Notes: a model not told the origin generated them from the sequence alone. Counted from the first letter of the stretch, positions 41,428-50,547 are shown. The stretch: DNA of 64,000 bases from Asticcacaulis solisilvae (GCF_017875235.1 NZ_JAGGMI010000010.1:62001-126000); one strand, 5' to 3'. Program-made: numbers and translations.

Positions 41428-41454
41428 CGCCTCCCCGGTGGGTCCGGAGAGGCG
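41428..41454. terminator. Hairpin between the barrel gene and infA
   Basis: CGCCTCCCCGG and CCGGAGAGGCG pair with one G:U around a five-base loop, 30 bases past the barrel gene stop. There is no immediate T tract, so termination may be partial. Confidence 0.55.
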
Positions 41455-41483
41455 CTGAACAAAGGCAGATTAAGAGAGGTTCG

Positions 41484-42005
41484 TTAGAACTTCTTGACCA
41501 GGCTGACCGTCGTGGCTGTGCTTTCGCCCTTGTCGCCGACAAAGTCCGACTTGGTGTAGTCGACGCGGGCGGCATAGTCGTTGTTGAAGTGATACTGGGC
41601 GCCGACGCCGTAGTCGACGGCCGTGCCCTGTTCGAACTTGCCGGCCGCGGCAGGCGCCTTCAGGTCGGTATCCGACAGGCCGACGCGGCCGATCAGGTCA
41701 AACTTCGGGCTGACGGGCAGGTAACCGACGCCGTAGGCGCCGACCTTGTTGGTCAGGCGATATTCGCTGCCGGCGACAGTGTCCTTATTGGTGCCAAAGG
41801 CGGCTTCGCCTTCCACGCCGAAATGCGGAGTGATCTTGGTGCCCACGCGGGCATTGACGCTGCCGAGCTTGGAATTGGTGGTGTCATTGTCCTGGCCCGA
41901 TACGCCGACCGAGCCATAGACGCGGCCGACATCTTGAGCAGAGGCAGCGCCAGCGGTAGCGGTCAGGGCAAGAGCGGTGGCAGCAGCGATAACAAAGGTC
42001 TTCAT
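41484..42005 (-). CDS. Outer membrane beta-barrel protein, porin-family type
   Basis: The 173-residue protein has a signal peptide (ALALTATAGAASAQD). A barrel pattern follows with alternating strands (VYGSVGVSGQD, FGVEGEAAFG, VGAQYHFNNDYAARVDY), ending in VSLVKKF. The terminal phenylalanine suggests BamA-dependent assembly. Size fits an eight-strand OmpA/Opa-like barrel without a peptidoglycan domain. No substrate can be assigned. It interrupts an otherwise housekeeping block and has its own 330-base upstream region. Confidence 0.8.
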   Translation of the reverse strand: MKTFVIAAATALALTATAGAASAQDVGRVYGSVGVSGQDNDTTNSKLGSVNARVGTKITPHFGVEGEAAFGTNKDTVAGSEYRLTNKVGAYGVGYLPVSPKFDLIGRVGLSDTDLKAPAAAGKFEQGTAVDYGVGAQYHFNNDYAARVDYTKSDFVGDKGESTATTVSLVKKF

Positions 42006-42337
42006 CTTAGTGCTCCATATCTAGTCTTTTGTGTCCAGCCACTCGGGACGTGACCGGAAGGCGCTCATTGTCGCCTGAAGAAAATATGGGGACTGCAACC
42101 GGCCATCGTGGGACCGTTTAGGGGTTCTTTTGGGGTATTTGCTCGTAAATAAGGCGATAGGGTCACATGGCCGCCATCTGTGTGGCGATATGGGCAACAC
42201 GGCCCTATTCCCGTCGCGAAATGGCCGCGATGATGAACCCTAAATGAATAGTGTCAGATTACAAATCTGTAAGAAAATCATAATGATAGGCAAGATTTTC
42301 CGTATCGTTGTTTTTGCGCCGTTCATACGACCAGGAC
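42006..42337. other. 332-base gap upstream of the barrel gene
   Basis: I see no gene. It should contain the barrel promoter and the 3' end of the macrodomain transcript. A small palindrome CAGATT-ACA-AATCTG (near 42255) lies in an AT-rich patch. Confidence 0.4.
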
Positions 42338-42844
42338 TTAGCCGGCTGCCGCAATTGCCGCTTCGTGCAGGCGGGCGCTGTCGGCGCTGAAGCAGCAAAA
42401 GATGACGTCGCGGTCTCCCCTCTCCGTCAGGAGGTCGCGGACCGTGGTAACGGCGATGCGGGCGGCGCGTTCCGGCGGGAAGCGATAGACGCCGGTGGAG
42501 ATGGCCGGAAAGGCGATCGTTCCCAGTCCTTCGGCGATCGCGATATTCAGCGCGTTGCGATAGCAGTCGGCCAGCAAGCCATCCTCGCCCTGCCCGCCGC
42601 CATGCCACACCGGACCGACCGTATGGATAACGTGGCGCGCCTTGAGCCGGAAGCCCGGCGTCATCTTGGCCTGACCGGTCTTGCAGCCGTTCAGTTTCCT
42701 GCAGGCTGCGAGCAGTTCGGGACCAGCGGCGCGATGGATGGCACCATCGACGCCACCCCCGCCAAGCAACGATGAATTGGCGGCATTGACGATCGCGTCG
42801 ACATCCAGCTCGGTAATATCGCCGGTGTAAACGCCCATTGCCAT
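42338..42844 (-). CDS. Macrodomain protein, O-acetyl-ADP-ribose deacetylase type
   Basis: The 168-residue single-domain protein belongs to the YmdB/MacroD group, which hydrolyses ADP-ribose esters. It has the loop [31 protein letters not shown] split as [22 protein letters not shown], and the second loop [12 protein letters not shown]. The catalytic Asn and Asp of that group are in these segments. It lies 3 bases downstream of the UPF0262 gene and is likely cotranscribed. Confidence 0.9.
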   Translation of the reverse strand: MAMGVYTGDITELDVDAIVNAANSSLLGGGGVDGAIHRAAGPELLAACRKLNGCKTGQAKMTPGFRLKARHVIHTVGPVWHGGGQGEDGLLADCYRNALNIAIAEGLGTIAFPAISTGVYRFPPERAARIAVTTVRDLLTERGDRDVIFCCFSADSARLHEAAIAAAG

Positions 42845-42847
42845 AGG

Positions 42848-43312
42848 TTAGTTCCGGATAAGAGCGTTGATCAGGGTGAAGAGCCGCCGTGAGGTCTCGT
42901 GGTCGATTTCGACCTTGCCGGACAGACGCTCGGTCAGCAGCTCCGCGCCTTCGTTGTGGACACCGCGCCGGCCCATGTCGATCGACTCGATCTGGCCGGG
43001 CGTGGCGTTCTTGAGCGCGTCGTAATAGCTTTCGCAGATCATCTTGTAGTCGCGTAAGGTTGTTTTCAGCGGCGCCAGCGACAGCATGATCTTGCGCGCA
43101 TAGTTCGGGCCGGTGATGTCGAAGATCAGCCGGTTGTCCTCATAGGCCAGACGCAGATCGAACGGGCCTTCCGAACCGGCTTCGGCCGCGCCTTCGGGCG
43201 TGAAGCTGTTTTTCTCGATCAGGTCAAACATGGCGATCTTGCGCTCGTGCTCGATCTGATCCGAAGGAGCACTCAGGGAAGCGTCGTCGATCTCGATTTT
43301 CGCGATGCGCAT
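42848..43312 (-). CDS. UPF0262 family protein
   Basis: The 154-residue soluble protein matches the alphaproteobacterial UPF0262 family: RIAKIEIDD at the start, EHERKIAMFDLIEKNSF, NRLIFDI, DYKMICESYYDAL, and IDMGRRGVHNEGAELL. No function is known. In many alphaproteobacteria it lies downstream of murA-DUF2948-hisD; here hisD is missing from the run. The ATG at 43312 is chosen since the 36 upstream codons overlap the preceding gene. Confidence 0.88.
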   Translation of the reverse strand: MRIAKIEIDDASLSAPSDQIEHERKIAMFDLIEKNSFTPEGAAEAGSEGPFDLRLAYEDNRLIFDITGPNYARKIMLSLAPLKTTLRDYKMICESYYDALKNATPGQIESIDMGRRGVHNEGAELLTERLSGKVEIDHETSRRLFTLINALIRN

Positions 43313-43316
43313 GTTT

Positions 43317-43769
43317 CTAATCCACGGGGTGGTTCGGGCGGGACTTGGCGCGGCGGGGCGCGGCCAGATCCAGCAGCAGGACGTCGATGCATTCGACCTC
43401 GAGTCGGACGTCGCGTCCACCGCCGGCGAAATGCAGGGTCAAGACACCATCCGGTTCCTCCCCTGCTTCGGCCGTAATGGCCAGCAGGCTCAACGGCTGG
43501 TCGCGGCGCGCCGGGTCGATGCCACGCACCTGGACCTTTTTCACGCAGTTGATTCGCAGGACCGAAGGCGCGCGCAAAGGCGTGGCGCCGGGAACTTCGT
43601 GGCAGAAGCGGTTCATGCGCACGGTAAAATGGCGCTCCCCCGGAACATAGGACAGGTCCCCTGCCCGCAATGCCGCGTCCTGGGCCAGCGCGGCCAAAGG
43701 CGGGACGTCGCTGGCCTCGTGCGCGATCAGCCGCAGCGGCTTTGCCGGAGGTTTACCGAACCCGAACAT
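43317..43769 (-). CDS. DUF2948 family protein
   Basis: The 150-residue protein shows the family outline: LRLIAHEASDVPPLAALAQD, then GDLSYVPGERHFTVRMNRF, VLRINCVKKVQVRGID, and a closing LEVECIDVLLLDL. Function is unknown. It overlaps the murA stop by one base (TAATG), so it is coupled to murA as in other alphaproteobacteria. The C-terminal tail is basic and Pro-rich. Confidence 0.85.
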   Translation of the reverse strand: MFGFGKPPAKPLRLIAHEASDVPPLAALAQDAALRAGDLSYVPGERHFTVRMNRFCHEVPGATPLRAPSVLRINCVKKVQVRGIDPARRDQPLSLLAITAEAGEEPDGVLTLHFAGGGRDVRLEVECIDVLLLDLAAPRRAKSRPNHPVD

Positions 43770-45061
43770 TATTCCTCTTCGTCGATGCGTGCGTTGCCCT
43801 TCAGACGCTTGATCTTCGCGCCGCAGGCCGACAGCTTGCCTTCGAGATTCTCAAAGCCGCGATCGAGGTGATAGACGCGGTTGACGATGGTCTCGCCCTT
43901 CGCCGCCAGGCCCGCAATGACCAGGCAAGCCGAGGCGCGCAGGTCGGTCGCCATCACCTGGGCGCCGCGCAAGGCCTCGACGCCGCGCACGCGCGCTTCG
44001 CCGCCGCTGACCGAAATGTCAGCGCCCAGGCGGCCCAGTTCCGGTACGTGCATGAAGCGGTTCTCAAAAATGGTCTCGCGGATAACGCTCTCACCTTCGG
44101 CCAGGGTCATGAGGGACATGAACTGTGCCTGCAAGTCGGTGGCGAAGCCCGGATAAACGTCGGTGACGATATCTACCGGCCTGAGCTTGGTGCCATTGCG
44201 CTTGATGGTCACCGACTTTTCACCGTGCGTGACTTCGCAGCCGGCTTCGACCAGTTTGTCGAGCAAGATGGCGATGAGTTCGGGACGCACATTGGTCAGG
44301 CGGACCTCACCGCCGGCCATGGCTGCGGCCACCGCGTAGGTGCCGGCTTCGATGCGGTCGCAGATGACGGCCCAATCGGTGCCGTGCAGGCTGGCGACGC
44401 CTTCGACCGTGATCGTCTTGGTGCCGGCGCCCGATACCTTGGCGCCCATGCTGTTCAGGCATTCGGCAAGGTCGACGATTTCGGGCTCGCAGGCCGCGTT
44501 ATTGAGCACGGTCGTGCCGTGGGCCAGGACCGCCGCCATCAGGGCGTGTTCGGTGGCGCCGACGCTGACGAAGGGAAAGTCGATCTCGGCGCCTTTCAGG
44601 CCGCGCGGCGCCTGGGCAAAGACGTAACCCTCGTGCATGTCGATGTGCGCGCCCAGGGCTTCGAGCGCCTTCAGGTGCAGATCGACCGGGCGCGCGCCGA
44701 TGGTGCAGCCGCCGGGCAGCGACACCTTGGCGTGGCCGGTCCGCGCCAAAAGCGGCCCCAGCACGTTGAACGAGGCGCGCATCTGGCGGACCAGATCATA
44801 AGGCGCGAAGGACGAGGTGATTTCGGGCGTATGCAGGTGCATGACCTGGCCGGCCTCATCGGTTTCGCTGATGCCGCAGCCAAAACGCTGCAGCAGCCGG
44901 CTGAGCAGACGAGTGTCGGCGAGCCGCGGCATATTGGTCAATCGCACCGGTTCGGAGGTCAGGAGCGATGCCGCCATCAACTTGATGGCCGAGTTCTTCG
45001 CGCCCGAGACAGGAATATCCCCGAACAGAGGGCTGCCGCCCTCGATGGCAATGCGATCCAT
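43769..45061 (-). CDS. murA: UDP-N-acetylglucosamine 1-carboxyvinyltransferase
   Basis: MurA transfers enolpyruvate from PEP to UDP-GlcNAc, the first committed step of peptidoglycan synthesis and the target of fosfomycin. The 430-residue protein has [13 protein letters not shown] (Lys22, Asn23), the catalytic loop [10 protein letters not shown] with Cys119, and [10 protein letters not shown] later. Having cysteine in the loop predicts the fosfomycin-sensitive form. Length matches the family (419). It heads murA-DUF2948-UPF0262-macrodomain. Confidence 0.97.
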   Translation of the reverse strand: MDRIAIEGGSPLFGDIPVSGAKNSAIKLMAASLLTSEPVRLTNMPRLADTRLLSRLLQRFGCGISETDEAGQVMHLHTPEITSSFAPYDLVRQMRASFNVLGPLLARTGHAKVSLPGGCTIGARPVDLHLKALEALGAHIDMHEGYVFAQAPRGLKGAEIDFPFVSVGATEHALMAAVLAHGTTVLNNAACEPEIVDLAECLNSMGAKVSGAGTKTITVEGVASLHGTDWAVICDRIEAGTYAVAAAMAGGEVRLTNVRPELIAILLDKLVEAGCEVTHGEKSVTIKRNGTKLRPVDIVTDVYPGFATDLQAQFMSLMTLAEGESVIRETIFENRFMHVPELGRLGADISVSGGEARVRGVEALRGAQVMATDLRASACLVIAGLAAKGETIVNRVYHLDRGFENLEGKLSACGAKIKRLKGNARIDEEE

Positions 45062-45136
45062 TTATGCGTCCGTCATCAGAATCCGCCACATGCGGAGAAG
45101 CGGTTCTACATGACCTGATTGCGCGTGCAACAGCCT

Positions 45137-45331
45137 TTATGCGCCCTCTTCAGGGTTTTCTTTCGCTTTTTCGTGAAGAGATTCGGAAGCTGGCGCTTCC
45201 GTCTGCGCAGCCTTCCTGCGGCGCAGGTTCTCGCGCAGCGCCTTTTCCAAAGCGGCGGCGCGGGCGTTGCGTCCGCCCTTGGCGGTAGCGCCTTGTGAAC
45301 GGGTCTCTTTTGGCTGTTCCGGATCGCTCAT
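45137..45331 (-). CDS. Small basic hypothetical protein, 64 residues
   Basis: The protein is charged and helical throughout: MSDPEQPKETRSQG, then RNARAAALEKALRENLRRRKAAQ, then an acidic end. The ARxAALxxxLRxNLRRRKA pattern occurs in many small alphaproteobacterial proteins of unknown function, often near murA. No domain name can be given with confidence. The ATG at 45331 is used. It lies upstream of murA on the same strand, 75 bases away. Confidence 0.65.
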   Translation of the reverse strand: MSDPEQPKETRSQGATAKGGRNARAAALEKALRENLRRRKAAQTEAPASESLHEKAKENPEEGA

Positions 45332-45446
45332 GTAGCGAGGGATAAAAAAAGCGGCGGATAAATGCAAGCGGCGCGATTTTTCTCTTTGTCTTCCGAAAAA
45401 GTTTGGCTATACGCGCACCCCTCGGGCAAGCACATCCTGCTCCCGC

Positions 45447-45521
<75 letters not shown>

Positions 45522-45522
45522 C

Positions 45523-45553
45523 CGGGCCCCCGTCGGAAACGATGCGGGGCCCG
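45523..45553 (+). terminator. Hairpin after tRNA-Thr
   Basis: CGGGCCCC and GGGGCCCG form an 8-bp GC stem directly after the CCA end, followed by ACCTTTAT. It is a plausible tRNA terminator with a weak T tract. Confidence 0.65.
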
Positions 45554-45577
45554 ACCTTTATCGGCCCCACACATTAA

Positions 45578-46087
45578 TTAGCCCAGATAGACCAGGCGCT
45601 TCTTGCCCTTGGTGGCGCGCATGTCGTCCATGTGGCCCTGATGCTCGCCCGACTGACGGGCGGCGGATTCGCTGCCCGCGACATAATGCGTCTTATCCAT
45701 GTCCTTCTGGATCATGTGCGCGGCATAGAGATGCCCCTGGAACAGGAAGTCGACCGCGCCGGGCAGCAGCGCCAGGAAAGGACCGGCGAGCGGAATAAGC
45801 TGGGTCAGTTCCTCGACCGTGGTGATGCCGCTGTCGATCAGCAGGATGACGAGGCAGACGATCAGCGTCGTCGGGGACACCTTGGCGCGCATACCCTGGA
45901 TCAGCAGGAACCCGCCGGCAAGGACCGAATAGGCCGTGCTCACGATCGGAAACGGCAGAAGCGCCAACAGACCGTCAAGACCGATGATGTTGAATGGCCC
46001 GATCCCGATGACCCGGTCCGACAGTTTCTTGACCGCATCAATCGAGTCGCGAATTTTGTGCAGATCTCCGTGCGTCCTGGCAAACAT
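45578..46087 (-). CDS. DUF4112 membrane protein
   Basis: The 169-residue protein has the DUF4112 opening (IRDSIDAVKKLSDRVIGIG, GLDGLLALLPFPIVS). It has three hydrophobic helices ending with PLAGPFLALLPGAVDFLF. The C-terminal 40 residues are polar and His-rich. Function is unknown; the family is a small bacterial membrane family. It is divergent from the membrane EEP protein, which starts 97 bases away. Confidence 0.82.
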   Translation of the reverse strand: MFARTHGDLHKIRDSIDAVKKLSDRVIGIGPFNIIGLDGLLALLPFPIVSTAYSVLAGGFLLIQGMRAKVSPTTLIVCLVILLIDSGITTVEELTQLIPLAGPFLALLPGAVDFLFQGHLYAAHMIQKDMDKTHYVAGSESAARQSGEHQGHMDDMRATKGKKRLVYLG

Positions 46088-46183
46088 CGGCCTTGTCCCC
46101 CCGCGTCAGAGAATTTATCCTCAAAGGTAAAGCGAGTAAGGCTGCGAAGTGCGGTCTTGTCAACATGGTTAAGGCTGGGGGCA

Positions 46184-47116
46184 GTGCGCATTAGCAAGTT
46201 CATATCCGCGGTGTGCATTGCCATCGCGCTGCCGGTCGTGGCCGCGGGCATCATCTGCCTTCTCAATCCGCTCGACGGGCTATTATATCTTATCGATATT
46301 TTCACGCAGCCGATCCTGACGGCCTCTGTACTGCTGACGATCGCCATCCTGCTCCTGCGCCGCTTCAGGATCGCGGCGTTAAGTGGCCTCGGCGTTGCGC
46401 TGATGCTGGTGTCGATTATGCCGCAAACCTTGCCCGACCAGGCGCCGGTCGATGAGGACGCCGCCCCCGTCACCTTGATGTGGAGCAATATGTTCGTCCA
46501 GAACCCGGTGCCGCAGAAGATCCTGCCGTGGATCGCCAAAAAGCATCCCGATATCGTCGTCCTGGTCGAGGTCACCTATAAGCAGCGCAAGGCGATGGCG
46601 GATATCCTGAAGGAGTCCTATCCGTACGTCGTCCGGTCGAACGACATGATCATTGCCTCACGGTACCCGGTGACGATGCCAACGGCACGCGTCCGTGGTT
46701 TTGTCGCCTACAGCATGACGGTGCGCACACCCAAGGGGCCGATCACGCTTGTGGCGGCGCATCTGGCGCGGCCATGGCCTTACACCGCCGAGGGCAAGCA
46801 GCCCTATCAGTTCGAGCATCTCTATGAGGGGCTGAAATATCTGCCGCGCGAGAAGATGGTGCTGGTCGGCGACTTCAACTCTTCGCCCTACGCCGCGCAC
46901 CTGCGCGACTTCGCCAAGCGCCGCGACATGTCCATGGCCTATGGCCTGCCCGGGACCTGGTATTCAGTTCTGCCCGCCATCGGGCGGGTGACGATCGACA
47001 ATGTGCTGGTCAGCCGCGACCTGCACCTGTCCAACCGCCAGGTCGGCCCCAGCACCGGCTCGGACCATAGCCCGGTCTATGTCGAGATCAGGCCGACGAA
47101 GACATCGAAGCCCTAA
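46184..47116 (+). CDS. Membrane-anchored endonuclease/exonuclease/phosphatase family protein
   Basis: The 310-residue protein has three N-terminal hydrophobic segments (AVCIAIALPVVAAGIICLL onwards). A periplasmic or outward-facing EEP domain follows: LMWSNMFVQNP, DIVVLVEVT, LVGDFNSSPYAAHL and GSDHSPVYVEI carry the expected Asn, Glu, Asp and His residues. EEP enzymes cleave phosphoesters in nucleic acids, inositol phosphates or sphingolipids; the substrate here is unknown. The start is GTG at 46184 with GGGGG five bases upstream. A longer frame to 45632 runs antisense through the DUF4112 gene. Confidence 0.82.
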   Translation: MRISKFISAVCIAIALPVVAAGIICLLNPLDGLLYLIDIFTQPILTASVLLTIAILLLRRFRIAALSGLGVALMLVSIMPQTLPDQAPVDEDAAPVTLMWSNMFVQNPVPQKILPWIAKKHPDIVVLVEVTYKQRKAMADILKESYPYVVRSNDMIIASRYPVTMPTARVRGFVAYSMTVRTPKGPITLVAAHLARPWPYTAEGKQPYQFEHLYEGLKYLPREKMVLVGDFNSSPYAAHLRDFAKRRDMSMAYGLPGTWYSVLPAIGRVTIDNVLVSRDLHLSNRQVGPSTGSDHSPVYVEIRPTKTSKP

Positions 47117-47796
47117 CCCTTGCGCGGACGGCGCGGCGCGGGCTTGGGCATCGGCAGCTTCGGTTCCGCGGTGGCTTCGACCACAGCCGGGATGACCGGC
47201 TTTTCCGTAACAGGATCGATGAGCGGCCGTGTCTCGCCTGCAGGCACGGCCGGCTGACCCAGCAGGTCGAGCGTGGCCGCTGCCGCCTTTTTCGCCAGTT
47301 CAGCCGAAGCTTTCGCCGTTGCCGATGTCTTGGCACCGGCCTCATCCGCCATCGTTTCGACGGCGTCCTTGGCTTCCTCGACAAGCGCCGGCGCGGTTTC
47401 GGCCGTGTCAACCGCCGTCTCTGCAGCTTCGGCGGTCACGGCTTCGATCTTGTCCACCGCGTCACCTGCTGCCGCGACGGCATCTTCGACGATATCCGCC
47501 GTCTTCTCGACGACCTCACCGGTGGGTTCATGAGCCTCAACGGGCTTCGGCAAGGCCTCGAAACCCGGCCATTTCAACGCCAGCGACACATCCCGGTCAT
47601 AGATCGTATCCCCCATGGTCCTCGCCATGGCCTGGCCGAGCGACCACAGGCCGACACCAAAGCTGGCCGCCGTCCAGAACGGCGCCCATAGCGGCGATGA
47701 AGCGCCAACCCACAGGTGGAGATTTCGTTCCGCGAGTTCGCGGATATCGTCCGGCGTCGCCAGGGAAATGCGTACAGTATCGGTGTAAGTCGACAT
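47113..47796 (-). CDS. Ala-rich hypothetical protein with one membrane segment
   Basis: The 227-residue protein starts MSTYTDTVRISLATPDD and has a hydrophobic stretch (LWAPFWTAASFGVGLWSLGQ) at about 38-57. It then has a long Ala/Glu/Asp/Val-rich region with heptad-like spacing that may be a coiled coil. The tail is Pro/Arg-rich (PKPAPRRPRKG). I do not recognise a family, though the composition resembles phasin-like or structural proteins. Its stop overlaps the EEP gene stop (CTAA). The ATG at 47796 is used; 21 upstream codons are unsupported. Confidence 0.6.
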   Translation of the reverse strand: MSTYTDTVRISLATPDDIRELAERNLHLWVGASSPLWAPFWTAASFGVGLWSLGQAMARTMGDTIYDRDVSLALKWPGFEALPKPVEAHEPTGEVVEKTADIVEDAVAAAGDAVDKIEAVTAEAAETAVDTAETAPALVEEAKDAVETMADEAGAKTSATAKASAELAKKAAAATLDLLGQPAVPAGETRPLIDPVTEKPVIPAVVEATAEPKLPMPKPAPRRPRKG

Positions 47797-47887
47797 GGTC
47801 AGCCTCGCAGCGCTATATTGCGCCGCAGCATAACATGCCTCGCCGCCAAGTCCAATCACGACCGGGATATCTCACGAGGAGTTTAAA

Positions 47888-47926
47888 GCGATCCTCCAAA
47901 AGCGCGCGGCGACCTTTGGACATCGC
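47888..47926. repeat. Decayed first hairpin of the dispersed repeat
   Basis: GCGAT/ATCGC outer arms with TCCAAA / TTTGGA inside, next to the full copy at 47936. The inner stem again differs from other copies on both sides. Confidence 0.5.
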
Positions 47927-47935
47927 GCATAAGAT

Positions 47936-48040
47936 TAGAGCGATATGGCGAAAAGTGTAAGCGGTTTTCGCCTTAAATATCGCGACAAAACAAAAACTTA
48001 GATCGGTATGATGTTTCCACTTAAAATCATACCGATCTAA
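47936..48040. repeat. Two-hairpin dispersed repeat, copy 4
   Basis: Module A: GCGATAT, inner pair GGCGAAAA / TTTTCGCC around GTGTAAGCGG, then ATATCGC. The spacer ACAAAAACT follows. Module B: TAGATCGGTATGAT facing ATCATACCGATCTA around a TTCCACTTAAA loop. Both stems differ from copies 1 and 2 yet are self-complementary. The final CTA (48037-48039) is the rlmJ stop codon. Confidence 0.85.
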
Positions 48041-48873
48041 AGACGCCAGGTGCGCGCCAGCCCGCTCTCTTCGCCAAAGACGGCGACAACGTCTCGACCA
48101 ATCGCCGTGACCACCGCTTCAAAGCCCTCTGGCGCATTGACGGCCACGAGGCAGCAGCCGTTCATCTTCATCGGGTTCCACAGCGAACGCAGGCGCAACT
48201 CCGTCACCAGGACGTCGCCGTCCGGCAGTTCGCGCTCGAAATGGCGCAGAAAGCCGTCGAACGTCTCGAGATCCTTGAGCGGCAGCCACACCAGGGCGCC
48301 GGCGTCTGGCTGCGCGGCCAACACATCGCGCAAGGTCGTAACGATGGCGGCATAGTCGCCCGGCAATTCGAAGGGCGGGTCGATCAGGTAGAGCTGTTTG
48401 CGGCTATCGCCATCCGCCGACAGCGCGACCGCCTTGGCGTAGCCGTCGCTTTGCACCGCCTCACCGCGCGGTGAGATACGGTGCTGAAGCAGCATGAAAT
48501 CGTCGCTGCGCAATTCGCAGCCGATATAGGCGTCCTCTTGCGTACCGTGATCGAGCGCCAGGACCGGCGAACCCGGATAGACGCCGACATGGTCCCTGAA
48601 GCCCGCCCCTTGGTTCTTGGCGCGGACATATTGTGCCAGGGGCTTCAGGCTATCGGGAACGTCCTTGCCCAGCAGGTACTTGATCCCGGCCTCTGCTTCC
48701 TTCGAACGGGCAAAGTCCGGATTGGACAGGTCGTAGAACCCCGCACCGGCATGGGTGTCGACGACGCGCACGGCCGCGCCTTCGGCCCGCAGCATCCGCA
48801 GCCAAGCCAGCAGCGCCGCGTGCTTGGCCAGGTCCGCGAAATTGCCGGCATGATATCCGTGGCGGTAGTTCAT
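48037..48873 (-). CDS. rlmJ: 23S rRNA (adenine2030-N6)-methyltransferase RlmJ
   Basis: RlmJ methylates A2030 of 23S rRNA. The 278-residue protein opens with the family signature MNYRHGYHAGNFADLAKHAAL, has DTHAGAGFYDL for SAM binding and LIDPPFE as the catalytic tetrapeptide region. NPMKMNGCCLVAVNAPEG is near the C-terminus. Length matches E. coli RlmJ (280). It follows the aspartokinase-homoserine dehydrogenase gene by three bases, an unusual pairing, and its TAG stop is supplied by a repeat element. Confidence 0.95.
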   Translation of the reverse strand: MNYRHGYHAGNFADLAKHAALLAWLRMLRAEGAAVRVVDTHAGAGFYDLSNPDFARSKEAEAGIKYLLGKDVPDSLKPLAQYVRAKNQGAGFRDHVGVYPGSPVLALDHGTQEDAYIGCELRSDDFMLLQHRISPRGEAVQSDGYAKAVALSADGDSRKQLYLIDPPFELPGDYAAIVTTLRDVLAAQPDAGALVWLPLKDLETFDGFLRHFERELPDGDVLVTELRLRSLWNPMKMNGCCLVAVNAPEGFEAVVTAIGRDVVAVFGEESGLARTWRL

Positions 48874-48876
48874 GCC

Positions 48877-50547
48877 TTATGCCTGAAGGGGATGCTCGCG
48901 GGCGATCTGGAGGACGTCGGCCAGCAGGGCTTCGGAGGTCGGCCATGCACCGGCGCCCTTGCCCGTGACGTACCAGGTCTCGCCGTTATCAAGCTCGATA
49001 ATGGCGCGGTTCTGTTCGCCGCGCGCCCCGACTAGGTAGTGATCGGCGTCGAGCACTTCCAGTTTCATGGAAGCTTGCAGCCCCTCATCGGTGCGGAAGC
49101 AGCGCGCCACGTAACGCAGGCCCTTGCCTTCGGGGATGACCAGCGACTCTTCGGTGATCTGGCCGACCTCGATATGCTTGGGCGTTTCACCCGGATAGGC
49201 GATCTCACGCAGCAGTTTCAGCTTCGCGCCGACGTCGGTGCCGTCGAGATCCGCCGTCGAATCCGGTTCGGCAAAGCCGAGACGACGTGCCTCATCCATG
49301 GCGGCGTCGAAGGTTTTGCCCGACTCGACCTGGTCGATGACGAAGTTGGACGTCCCGTTGAGTACGCCGCAGAAGGCCTTGATCCTGTGCGCCTTGACCG
49401 CGCGGGTCAGGGCTTCGATGACCGGGGCGCCGCCACCGACGCTGGCCGAATAGGTCAGCCTGGCGCCCGACGCCTTGGCCGCCGCGCGCAGCTTGTCGCC
49501 GGCGGCAGCGACCGCCTGCTTGTTGGCGCTGGTGACGCTGACGCCCGCTTTCAGGAAACCTTCCAGCAGTTCAGCCGAAGGCGAGACGCCGGTGCCGATA
49601 TCGACGAAGACATCGACGTCCGGACGCGCAAAGCTGCGCGCGTCCGAGGTGAACTTCGACGCCAGCGGATGGTCACGGCGCTTGCCGGCATCACGCACCA
49701 GGATGCGATCGACCTCAATCAGGTCGCCCCACTCCAGACATCTTTCCAGAAACTTGGAACCGACGCCGCCGGCCCCCATGACGGCGATGCGGATCTTGCG
49801 CTTCAGGCCTGGCGTCTTGCGATAGGCCGTCTGGCCGCCGAGCGTGGTTTCGTAGCCCTTGGCGAGGCCGGCCAGTTGCACGGTTACGCCATTATCGGCG
49901 GCATAGCGCATGGCTTTCGACTGCACCACCGGGAAGGCGATCTTGATGGCTTCCGCCCAGTCGAGGCTCTCATAGGGCTTGGCGGAATCACCGACGGTCG
50001 CCGGGTCGGCGTCATAAACGGCATCGACGTCCTTGATCAGGCGCACCGGCACCCCCAGCGCCTTGGCGATATAGACGGCGGTCAGGTCGGAACCACCGCG
50101 ACCGAGCAGGACCGGCTCACCTTCCGCGTTTTCGGCGACATATCCGGGCACGACAACCAGATCAACGCGTTCCAGATCGCTTCGCAATACTTCTGGATTT
50201 ACCGAAACGGGATTGGCATTGAGGTGCTCGCCATCGGCGATCAGGCCGATCTCGTAGGCCGAACGAAACTGCGTCACAATGCCCGACCGTTCGCACGCCA
50301 TGGCGAACAGGGTGGCGGCGCGCATCTCGCCGGTCGCCACCAGGTGCGGCGTCGCCGAGCTGGTCGAGGCCTGCGTATAGGCGCCAGCCAGGCGCAGCAA
50401 CTGGTCCGTCTCGCCCTTGAAGGCCGAAACAATGGCGACGACTTTGTGGGCGTCACGGACATAGCGGTAGATTTCCGATACGGCGCGCTGCAGGGCGCTT
50501 TCCGACACCAGGACCGAACCACCGAATTTGACGACGAGAATGGACAT
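48877..50547 (-). CDS. Bifunctional aspartokinase-homoserine dehydrogenase without ACT domains
   Basis: The kinase makes aspartyl-phosphate and the dehydrogenase makes homoserine, steps 1 and 3 toward threonine and methionine. Residues 1-240 are the kinase (KFGGSV at 7-12, GRGGSDLTA at 149, KDVDAVYDADP at 172). Homoserine dehydrogenase starts by about 251: NAD(P) site GAGGVGS (258), TSANKQ (339), NGTSNF (397) and DLDGTDVGAKL (433-442). Only about ten residues separate them. E. coli ThrA (820) has an ACT-bearing regulatory region there. It is 556 residues and should escape standard threonine feedback. The ATG at 50547 starts MSILVVKFGG. Confidence 0.9.
   Translation of the reverse strand: MSILVVKFGGSVLVSESALQRAVSEIYRYVRDAHKVVAIVSAFKGETDQLLRLAGAYTQASTSSATPHLVATGEMRAATLFAMACERSGIVTQFRSAYEIGLIADGEHLNANPVSVNPEVLRSDLERVDLVVVPGYVAENAEGEPVLLGRGGSDLTAVYIAKALGVPVRLIKDVDAVYDADPATVGDSAKPYESLDWAEAIKIAFPVVQSKAMRYAADNGVTVQLAGLAKGYETTLGGQTAYRKTPGLKRKIRIAVMGAGGVGSKFLERCLEWGDLIEVDRILVRDAGKRRDHPLASKFTSDARSFARPDVDVFVDIGTGVSPSAELLEGFLKAGVSVTSANKQAVAAAGDKLRAAAKASGARLTYSASVGGGAPVIEALTRAVKAHRIKAFCGVLNGTSNFVIDQVESGKTFDAAMDEARRLGFAEPDSTADLDGTDVGAKLKLLREIAYPGETPKHIEVGQITEESLVIPEGKGLRYVARCFRTDEGLQASMKLEVLDADHYLVGARGEQNRAIIELDNGETWYVTGKGAGAWPTSEALLADVLQIAREHPLQA

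Noticed and set aside
45632-46183. N-terminal extension of the EEP-family protein
   Set aside because: It is antisense to the DUF4112 gene; the GTG at 46184 has a strong ribosome site and begins the membrane segment.
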